Assembly (NCBI GenBank): GCA_003219395.1
Contig: QHOR01000130.1
Span: 1 to 13,412 of the forward strand
Length of the DNA stretch: 13,412 nucleotides
Direction of reading: 5' to 3'
Source of the DNA: Verrucomicrobiota bacterium
Lineage (GTDB): Bacteria; Verrucomicrobiota; Verrucomicrobiia; Chthoniobacterales; UBA10450
Part shown: one piece after another, positions 1 through 5,280 of the stretch
Position numbering within the stretch: the stretch's first letter is position 1
Layout: each line of letters starts with the position of its first letter
Position numbers and translations under genes: made by a program
Notes under the pieces: generated by a model
What the model was told of the DNA's origin: nothing
The model's database searches: none
What the model saw: the letters and a program-made list of their open reading frames with translations, nothing else

Positions 1-14
1 ATGTTGGAGATTCG

Positions 15-1505
15 TTACCTGTTATTTTCTGCCCGCTTGAAAGTTCCTTCGCCGTGCACATTCAGATTCTCCACGACCACTTGAGTCGCCTTGCCATCCG
101 GTCCGATGGTGAAGGTGACGCCGCTTCCGCCCACAGCATTTTCGCCCTCCGTTTCATAGGTGTATGTATCCCGGTCATAATGTCGCATGGGGAAAGTCTT
201 GTTTTCGGGTCCCTCGACGATTGCTAATCCACCGTTCTTTTCGATGATGGAGATTTCCCCGAAGTAATCGTCAGTGTAGTGCCCAACGTAAGCGCCATTC
301 TTCAGCGAAGGCGCGGGCGATGCCGGCGGCTTGGAATAATCGAAACCGAGCACCGTGCCGATAGCGGCGGGATTCGAGAATGCTTTTTTAAAAATGGAAA
401 ACCAGTCCCGGTTCGGCTTTCCGTACAAAGCTGTATCCAAAAACGTCGTCCCCAATGCTTCCGCTATCCCAATGGGGTGCGCATTCGTCAGAACGACGAC
501 GCCCAATTGCTCCGCTGGCACCAAACCCACATACGTCGCGGCGCCCAATGCAAACGCGCCGGAATGATTCAAATGCAACCGGCCTTCCTCATCATAGCTG
601 ACATTCCAGCCCAATCCGTAAAAACCCGGCAGCCCGGTGAATGGGCTGAAGCCGGTCAGCATCTGCGGATGATGCGTCTCAGCCAATGCTGCTAGCTGCA
701 AGCGAATCCATTTCGCCTCATCGGTGACCGAAGGGCTCACGCCTCCCGCGGGCGATTGCGCGTCCGGATCGCGCTTAAATTTTGGCGTCCATTTGCCGTC
801 CACGAGCACGTGCCCCACCGCCTTGTTCGGCCGGGAGACGAAATCGGCGTAGCGGGAACTCGCCGAAATCATTCCGAGCGGCTTGAACAACTTCGCGTTG
901 GTTGCAGCTTCCCATTCCATCCCATACGCTCTGGCTGCTGCGATACTCCCTTCGGTAATACCAAAATTTGTATAGGCATAATGCGCGCGAAAACTGCTGT
1001 CGGGACGTTGGTACCGCAGACGATATAAAACTTCCGCGCGCGTAAAGCCCAGATCCTCGAGCAGATCACCGGCGTGCGCGGGCAAGCCGCTGCGATGCGC
1101 GTACATGTCGCGAATCGTAATTTCGCGGGTAACCCACGGATCAAACATCTGGAAGGTCGGATCGAGCACGCTGAGTTTCGAATCCCAGGTGATTTTTCCT
1201 TCACCAACCAATTCGGCAACCACTGTTGATCCAATGGGTTTGGAAAGCGATGCCAGCTGGAAAACTGTGTCTGGATCGACGAACCCTTTTGCGTACACCG
1301 TCTTGTCTTGAAACACGACCGCGATCGCCAGCCCAGGCAAAGCATTTTCCTCAATTTGCTTTTGCGCCAGGCTCTCGATCTGTTGAATCGCATGACTCAC
1401 TTGGTCGGAAGTAACACGAGACTGTGCTGGCGGAGCCGCAGTAGATAATTGCAAAAGAGCTAGTAATCCGCTGCTGGTGAGAGAGACTCGGTAGAGGATT
1501 CGCAT
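15..1505 (-). CDS. Secreted beta-lactamase-fold serine hydrolase (class C / PBP4*-like) with C-terminal DUF3471-like domain
   Basis: The 496-residue product starts with a signal peptide (about residues 1-24, hydrophobic core SSGLLALLQLSTAA), so it should act outside the cytoplasm. The serine hydrolase signature is complete: SxxK as SLSK at 86-89 (nucleophile Ser86, base Lys89), YxN as YTN at 178-180, and HSG at 314-316 in place of KTG. HSG is usual in esterase-like and D-aminopeptidase-like members. After the catalytic domain a beta-rich tail (about 400-490, with VGHYTDDYFGEISI) resembles DUF3471, which often follows this fold. Length is normal for the two-domain architecture. It is probably an esterase or peptidase acting on D-amino-acid or ester substrates rather than a true antibiotic beta-lactamase; the substrate cannot be read from sequence. 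ATG start at 1505 has AAGGG a few bases upstream. The next gene upstream is on the same strand but 157 nt away, so cotranscription is uncertain. Confidence 0.9.
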   Translation of the reverse strand: MRILYRVSLTSSGLLALLQLSTAAPPAQSRVTSDQVSHAIQQIESLAQKQIEENALPGLAIAVVFQDKTVYAKGFVDPDTVFQLASLSKPIGSTVVAELVGEGKITWDSKLSVLDPTFQMFDPWVTREITIRDMYAHRSGLPAHAGDLLEDLGFTRAEVLYRLRYQRPDSSFRAHYAYTNFGITEGSIAAARAYGMEWEAATNAKLFKPLGMISASSRYADFVSRPNKAVGHVLVDGKWTPKFKRDPDAQSPAGGVSPSVTDEAKWIRLQLAALAETHHPQMLTGFSPFTGLPGFYGLGWNVSYDEEGRLHLNHSGAFALGAATYVGLVPAEQLGVVVLTNAHPIGIAEALGTTFLDTALYGKPNRDWFSIFKKAFSNPAAIGTVLGFDYSKPPASPAPSLKNGAYVGHYTDDYFGEISIIEKNGGLAIVEGPENKTFPMRHYDRDTYTYETEGENAVGGSGVTFTIGPDGKATQVVVENLNVHGEGTFKRAENNR

Positions 1506-1624
1506 AGAACCCTTGAACTAATCAGATATAGCGACAAAGGCGACGCGAAACGCGTGGGCACTACAACTTACGCAACACGAAAACGGCGTTTGTTTTCATT
1601 TAGCGTGAAGTGCTTTGGGAGTGG

Positions 1625-1640
1625 GATGCGACTTCGCATC
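1625..1640 (-). terminator. Small perfect hairpin downstream of the NlpC/P60 gene
   Basis: GATGCG and CGCATC form a 6-bp perfect stem with a 4-nt loop, 22 nt past the stop codon of the NlpC/P60 gene. There is no U-tract on the minus-strand side (CCACTCCC follows), so as an intrinsic terminator it would be weak. On the plus strand it is followed by GCTTTT but no plus-strand gene lies upstream. The rest of 1506-1662 shows nothing else recognisable. Confidence 0.25.
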
Positions 1641-1662
1641 GCTTTTGATCGTTCAATTTCAC

Positions 1663-2187
1663 CTATAACCCGACTGGATGCCTGGCATCAAACCCGCGCG
1701 GCGGACGATAAATGGTTTGCCATCGCGGCGCCCATTTGCCGCGGTAACGGTCGTATGGCGTTGTATCGAGGCGCAGGCCGGCAATCACAGCGAACGTGTG
1801 ACCTTCTCGTGCATAGACGGTGATCCATTTGCCGGGACCGCGGTCTCCGTAATTGCGAAACTCTGTTGAGCTCATTGGAGCGCTGATCAATCCCCCCGCG
1901 CCCAGCACATATGAGATCGTTCCGGAACAATCGTAACCGCGGTCATCAAACGATTTGTGGCCGCCACCGTAACGATATTTTTTGTGGCGAAGTTGATTGG
2001 CTGCCCAGATTGCGCGTTTCACGGCGAGCGGCGCCCTCTTTGGCGCAGCCGCTTTGCCAAAATGAAGACGCGCGACATTGCCAGACACGACAGGTCCAGA
2101 CGCTGGAAAAAGATCGGCGACTGCCGACGGAATGATCCACGCGAAAACAGCGATGCCGACTAAGATTCGATGACTAACCGGACAAAT
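1663..2187 (-). CDS. Secreted NlpC/P60-type (C40) peptidoglycan hydrolase with non-standard start
   Basis: A cysteine peptidase domain is clear. A YRYGGGHKSF segment is followed by GYDCSG with the catalytic Cys, and 43 residues later by the catalytic His in EGHTFAVIAGLRLDT; a downstream Asp may be the third residue. GGGHKSF...GYDCSG is typical of single-domain NlpC/P60 hydrolases that cut peptide cross-links in peptidoglycan. The first ordinary start codon is GTG at 2088, but the frame stays open upstream and encodes an excellent signal peptide, RILVGIAVFAWIIPSAVA, followed by DLFPASGP. No ATG, GTG or TTG occurs in that open stretch (stop at 2245-2247). An ATT at 2185-2187 lies 6 nt after a strong GGAGG (2194-2198) and would give a 174-residue preprotein with cleavage after AVA. 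The alternative is a 1-nt indel joining this frame to the nearby ATG at 2189-2191. I chose ATT because the signal peptide and ribosome site support it. The hydrolase identity is firm; the start is not. Confidence 0.8.
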   Translation of the reverse strand: MCPVSHRILVGIAVFAWIIPSAVADLFPASGPVVSGNVARLHFGKAAAPKRAPLAVKRAIWAANQLRHKKYRYGGGHKSFDDRGYDCSGTISYVLGAGGLISAPMSSTEFRNYGDRGPGKWITVYAREGHTFAVIAGLRLDTTPYDRYRGKWAPRWQTIYRPPRGFDARHPVGL

Positions 2188-2193
2188 ACATTT

Positions 2194-2198
2194 CCTCC
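2194..2198 (-). promoter_or_regulatory. Strong ribosome binding site (GGAGG) for the NlpC/P60 gene
   Basis: On the minus strand CCGGAGGAAATGTATTTG is read. GGAGG stands 6 nt from the in-frame ATT (2185-2187) but only 2 nt from the ATG at 2189-2191, which is out of frame and hits TAG after five codons. It is the strongest Shine-Dalgarno match seen next to any start in the window, so it marks the real translation start region although the nearest ATG is in the wrong frame. Confidence 0.6.
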
Positions 2199-2393
2199 GG
2201 GATTGTTTCGTATGCCAAAAAACCCGCGGATGAAAAGAAAAAAATTAGAAAAGCGCGATTTGAGTTATCCGACAAAAATTGCAGCGAGCGGGATGTGGAG
2301 GCTAGTAGAAGTGATTTCGCACGTCATCGGGTTCAACTAAACAGACGGATGACGCTGCTCAAGACAAACGGGGCTATCCCTGTAAAAGTAGGC

Positions 2394-2436
2394 GACCGGC
2401 GGTTCGCCCTTAGCACCCTCGCGAATTCCGCCGGTC
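2394..2436 (-). terminator. Long hairpin 3' of the Gly/Tyr-rich gene; possible terminator or structured RNA
   Basis: GACCGGCGG and CCGCCGGTC pair perfectly over 9 bp. After a 2-nt bulge TTCGC and GCGAA add 5 bp, leaving a 13-nt loop. The element starts 57 nt after the stop codon of the repeat-protein gene (minus strand). No long U-run follows; the nearest is CTTTTAC about 6 nt later, so intrinsic termination is only one option. The remaining gap between that gene and the NlpC/P60 gene (2188-2492, about 305 nt) shows no other gene; an A/T-rich stretch at about 2233-2280 may hold the NlpC/P60 promoter but I could not fix its boxes. I looked for known riboswitch cores and could not match one. 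Confidence 0.35.
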
Positions 2437-2492
2437 AACCAACCGAAAGATGATCAAATGGCTGCGCGCTCAGTTGACGCCAAACGCCTGAA

Positions 2493-3155
2493 TCAGCCTG
2501 CGTCAGCGTAACCGTGGGCCTGCTCGTACGCTCGAATTGCTCGCCGCGTTTGAGGTCCCAGGACACCATCGATTGACCCGCGATAATAGCCCGCGCGGGA
2601 GAGTCGCCGTTGTAGCTCGGCTACCCTCGACCGAGTGGGAGAGCCGTATTGGCTACCAGAGCTGTTTTGGCTGCGAGACCCGTATCCGTATCCATAGCCG
2701 TTACCGTAGCCATAGTCACCGTACCCATATCCGCCGCCGTAACCGTAGCCACCGTAGCCGTATCCATAGCCGTAGGGATAGCCATAGCCGTAATATCCAT
2801 ATGGATATCCCCAGCCTCCGCCCCAGCCCCAGCCCCACCAGCCTGGAAAGCCGAAATCACCAATAAAGACCACGGTGTTGTGACCGTGCCAATTGCCGTG
2901 CCAGTTGTTCCAATTGCCGTGCCAGTTGTTCCAATTGCGACCATTCCAGTTACGGCTTCCCCAGTTCTGCCCATTCCAATTGTGTCCGCTCCAGTTCCGT
3001 CCGCTCCATGAACCCATCCCTGGGCGTCCGGAAGCGAAGTTGTGGCCCCCGCTAAAGTGACTACCACCCCCGCGTGGCGCAGCTGTGGCTAATGGCGAAC
3101 TGAGTGCGATGACAACAAAGCAACTCAACGAAAGTACGAGTTTTGAACAATTCAT
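2493..3155 (-). CDS. Secreted Gly/Tyr/Trp/Asn-rich repeat protein with C-terminal peptidoglycan-binding domain
   Basis: The 220-residue product has three parts. Residues 1-26 are a signal peptide (core LVLSLSCFVVIALSS, cleavage near ATAA). Residues 27-165 are low complexity: first Asn-Trp repeats (RNWSGHNWNGQNWGSRNW, then NNWHGNW repeated), a short conserved-looking hydrophobic patch (TVVFIGDFGFPGWWGW), then a long Gly-Tyr-Pro run (YGYGYPYGYGYGYGG). Residues 177-215 match the PG_binding_1 fold: RVAELQRRLSRAGYYRG, IDGVLGPQTRRAIRAYEQAHG. The protein is therefore exported and probably sits on the cell wall through its C-terminus, with a disordered, aromatic-rich sticky or structural region. The binding domain stops about ten residues short of the usual family end. 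ATG at 3155 lacks a clear ribosome site. It is next to, and on the same strand as, the NlpC/P60 gene, consistent with a wall-related role. Exact function unknown. Confidence 0.82.
   Translation of the reverse strand: MNCSKLVLSLSCFVVIALSSPLATAAPRGGGSHFSGGHNFASGRPGMGSWSGRNWSGHNWNGQNWGSRNWNGRNWNNWHGNWNNWHGNWHGHNTVVFIGDFGFPGWWGWGWGGGWGYPYGYYGYGYPYGYGYGYGGYGYGGGYGYGDYGYGNGYGYGYGSRSQNSSGSQYGSPTRSRVAELQRRLSRAGYYRGSIDGVLGPQTRRAIRAYEQAHGYADAG
2889..2938. repeat. 21-bp perfect tandem repeat (about 2.4 copies) inside the repeat-protein gene
   Basis: Two identical 21-bp units (2889-2909, 2910-2930) are followed by the first 8 bases of a third. Each unit encodes seven residues, NNWHGNW in the protein, so copy-number changes keep the frame. 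Identity at the DNA level indicates recent duplication by slippage or unequal exchange. Confidence 0.85.
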
Positions 3156-3363
3156 ATTAAGTGGGGTTTCTAATGATTAGACACCACACCCGCCGGAAAG
3201 TCTCAGTTTTTTTACGGTGATAAGAATAAACGAGACCAGCGCATCCGCGCCTTTACACCGAACATGCAACTTGGCTTAGGTGAGATAAGCCTAATGAGAA
3301 AGACCGAGACCGGGATTCATTCTCGCCAGCAGGTGCCCGGTTTGGTTATCCTAACGATACCAA

Positions 3364-4659
3364 ATGAGGCGTGCTGCGATTCTCATATCGTTGATCTTCG
3401 GGAGCCACCAACTTTGCGCTTTACCGGAGCGCAGCGTAAGTCCTTCGCGACAATTCGTTATTTACGGGACTGATGCCAGGTTGCGCGGGACCATTTCGGA
3501 ATTGGCGGAGCAGACCAAAACAAATCTTCTCACCCTGCTCCGGCAGCACGATGGATGGAAAACTGCAGTTGTAATCAATCTGCGATCGCAACAAGCGAAC
3601 CTGCCCGAGATTCCGCCGACCAACTTACGTGTCAGCCAGACCGGATTTGGCGTGAAGTTCCAACTCGACGTAATCACCGGTGAAAATTTCGAAGCTCCAT
3701 TGATCGAGCGCCAGTTGTTGCACGCGATCCTGCTCGAGATGATTTATCGAGACGAGAGCGACCTTGCACCCGGCACGACGGTTGCCGAACCTCCGGATTG
3801 GCTGGTGGAGGGTGTGCTGGCGCTCACGCCGGGACGCGAGCCTGAAATTCTTGCGGAGGCGCTTTCGACAACCGACCAAGGAAAGTCGCTGAAGGAATTT
3901 CTCGGTCAGCGCTTCAATCTACTTGATTCCGCCGGGCGCGTGCTTTACCAGGCGTACTCCGTCGCGCTGGTGCAATTGCTTCTGGACGAAAGTGGTGGCC
4001 GCGCGCATTTCACGCGATACCTCTCCAAGCTTAGGCAGGGATCGAACGATCCAATTGCTGATTTGAAGGCCTGCTTTCCAGAATTGCGGGATGACGTGGA
4101 AAAGAAATGGCGCTCAAGCGTGAATCGCCTCAGCAGCCGTCAAGCTTACCGGTTGTTAACGTTTGTCGACAGTGAACGCCGTCTCGATGAGTTATTACAG
4201 ATCAAGATTCCAGATGGCCCGCGCAGCCTGGGGCGCTCAAAGCCGACAAATCTAAGTGAACTTTGCAGGCGTAAACTGACCGCAGAAGAAAAAATCGGGG
4301 TCAACAAGATGAGCCGGGGATTGCTGTTGCTTATTGGGACGGCGCATCCCGTGTTGCGCCCGGTCGCGCGTGAGTATCAGCAAATTGCAGCGCTGCTGGT
4401 ACGCGGGAAGCGACGAGGAATAGCAAACCGTGTGTCGTATCTGGATGTTACACGCAAAGAACTCGCCGCGCGAATGGGCAGTATCGATGATTTCATGAAC
4501 TGGTTCGAGGCTACGCAGATGGAGAATCAAAGCGGAGCTTTCAGCGATTACCTCAAGACCGCCGGGGAATCGCAGGTCTCGGCGCCAAAACGACGCGACC
4601 CGCTCTCGGTCTATCTCGATGCGCTCGAGGACCAGATCGAGACTTCGAGACTGGAGTGA
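3364..4659 (+). CDS. Secreted protein resembling a gluzincin (peptidase MA-like) that has lost its HExxH motif
   Basis: This 431-residue protein has a short signal peptide (MRRAAILISLIFGSHQLCAL). I do not recognise a named family. The middle has the layout of a gluzincin metallopeptidase: a helix RQLLHAILLEMIYRD (117-130), then PPDWLVEGVLAL (143-154), which looks like the WLxEG segment carrying the third zinc ligand (Glu149 here). Where active enzymes have HExxH this one has H120-A-I-L-L, so the catalytic Glu and second His are missing and it should not be an active zinc peptidase. Residues 184-290 (FLGQRF...YQAYSVALVQLLLDESGG) also resemble the part after the active site in such proteins. 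The C-terminal 140 residues are charged and helical with no recognised domain. It starts the plus-strand gene series and is followed by a hairpin terminator. The pseudopeptidase reading is inference from motif layout; a structural or binding role is possible. Confidence 0.7.
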   Translation: MRRAAILISLIFGSHQLCALPERSVSPSRQFVIYGTDARLRGTISELAEQTKTNLLTLLRQHDGWKTAVVINLRSQQANLPEIPPTNLRVSQTGFGVKFQLDVITGENFEAPLIERQLLHAILLEMIYRDESDLAPGTTVAEPPDWLVEGVLALTPGREPEILAEALSTTDQGKSLKEFLGQRFNLLDSAGRVLYQAYSVALVQLLLDESGGRAHFTRYLSKLRQGSNDPIADLKACFPELRDDVEKKWRSSVNRLSSRQAYRLLTFVDSERRLDELLQIKIPDGPRSLGRSKPTNLSELCRRKLTAEEKIGVNKMSRGLLLLIGTAHPVLRPVAREYQQIAALLVRGKRRGIANRVSYLDVTRKELAARMGSIDDFMNWFEATQMENQSGAFSDYLKTAGESQVSAPKRRDPLSVYLDALEDQIETSRLE

Positions 4660-4734
4660 TGACCCCCCGGAGTGGTGGGAATTTGCGGTTTTCCATTACC
4701 CATTTTTCCGCATCACCCCAATGACGCGCGGTAG

Positions 4735-4763
4735 TTGCCGTTCCCGGCTTTGGCCATTATGCT
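4735..4763 (+). promoter_or_regulatory. Candidate sigma70-type promoter upstream of the Minf_1886-family gene
   Basis: TTGCCG (4735-4740) and TATGCT (4758-4763) are each 4/6 matches to the -35 and -10 consensus, separated by exactly 17 bp. The predicted start of transcription (about 4770) falls at the beginning of the hairpin that precedes the next gene. Consensus matching in this phylum is of limited reliability. Confidence 0.35.
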
Positions 4764-4767
4764 TTGT

Positions 4768-4790
4768 GGCGCGTTTAGACGCGCCTTTTT
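4768..4790 (+). terminator. Rho-independent terminator-like hairpin abutting the next start codon
   Basis: GGCGCGT and ACGCGCC form a perfect 7-bp GC-rich stem with loop TTAG, followed immediately by TTTTT: a textbook intrinsic terminator. It lies 108 nt after the stop of the preceding gene and only 6 nt before the ATG at 4797. The frame of the next gene contains a stop (TAG, 4776-4778) within this hairpin, so that gene cannot start further upstream. Confidence 0.75.
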
Positions 4791-4796
4791 CATCCC

Positions 4797-5243
4797 ATGC
4801 AAAAGATTGGATTTGCCGAAGCCCTCGACTCCATTGTGAAAAGCGATCCCCGCTACGAGCGGGACGCATACGTTTTTCTGCGTGACGCGCTCGATTTCAC
4901 GACAAAACAGCAGAAGAAAACGAAAGGCACCAGTGTCCGTCACGTGTCCGGGCCGGAGCTACTGGAAGGCTTGCGACAGTACGCGCTCAAGGAATTCGGG
5001 CCGATGGTCATGACGGTGTTCCATAGCTGGGGCATTCAGTCATCCGGAGACATCGGGAACATGGTTTTTAATCTGATCGGCGCCGGGATATTCGGAAAAA
5101 CCGAGACGGATTCGCTTGAAGATTTCAAGAATGTCTATGATTTCGAAGAGGTTTTCGTGAAGCCGTTCGCGCCTGAAAAACCAGAGGTGACGAAAGCGCC
5201 GCCGGAACTGCCGGCTCCCAAGCCTGCGGCATCGAGAAAGTGA
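4797..5243 (+). CDS. Minf_1886-family (Verrucomicrobia/Planctomycetes-restricted) conserved protein
   Basis: The 148-residue product has the hallmark N-terminus of this small family: FAEALDSIVKSDPRYERDAYVFL and ALDFTT, followed by VSGPELLEGLRQYALKEFGPM, a segment around HSWGIQSSGDIGNMVFNLI and a DFKNVYDFEEVF end. The family is about 120-130 residues; the last 25 here are a Pro/Ala/Lys-rich tail. No signal peptide or membrane segment is visible, so it is probably cytoplasmic. The function of the family is unknown to me. The ATG at 4797 is fixed by an in-frame stop 19 nt upstream. There is no Shine-Dalgarno sequence; a terminator-like hairpin ends just before the start, so its mRNA must have a very short or structured leader. 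The M16 protease gene begins 37 nt downstream on the same strand, suggesting cotranscription. Confidence 0.85.
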   Translation: MQKIGFAEALDSIVKSDPRYERDAYVFLRDALDFTTKQQKKTKGTSVRHVSGPELLEGLRQYALKEFGPMVMTVFHSWGIQSSGDIGNMVFNLIGAGIFGKTETDSLEDFKNVYDFEEVFVKPFAPEKPEVTKAPPELPAPKPAASRK

Positions 5244-5280
5244 TCAGCAATCACTGATCGCCAACGACGCCGTCACTTCA

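Noticed and set aside
279..1414. Several plus-strand open frames opposite the serine hydrolase gene
   Set aside because: They lie wholly antisense to a gene with intact family motifs and show no domain or signal of their own.
1663..2088. NlpC/P60 gene starting at GTG 2088
   Set aside because: This start would discard an in-frame signal peptide and lacks the strong ribosome site found further upstream.
2341..2440. A riboswitch (c-di-AMP or c-di-GMP type) near the wall genes
   Set aside because: Only a hairpin and a few short matches such as GTAGGC are present; no conserved core on either strand could be aligned.
2456..2495. Premature stop in the peptidoglycan-binding domain of the repeat protein
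   Set aside because: The domain ends slightly early and a short frame continues past TGA, but its sequence does not match the family end well enough to claim a nonsense change.
2537..3067. Open frames on both strands with Val/Ile/Pro or Thr/Ala/Met repeats
   Set aside because: Their repetitiveness is a mirror of the Gly-Tyr/Asn-Trp codons of the real gene at 2493-3155.
3273..3291. GGCTTA/TAAGCC hairpin upstream of the pseudo-metallopeptidase gene
   Set aside because: A 6-bp stem with competing TTAGG/CCTAA pairing is expected by chance in a 200-nt gap; the rest of 3156-3363 shows no clear promoter boxes.
5239..5259. Hairpin at the end of the Minf_1886-family gene
   Set aside because: Two mutually exclusive 6-bp AT-rich stems, no U-tract; too weak to call a terminator.
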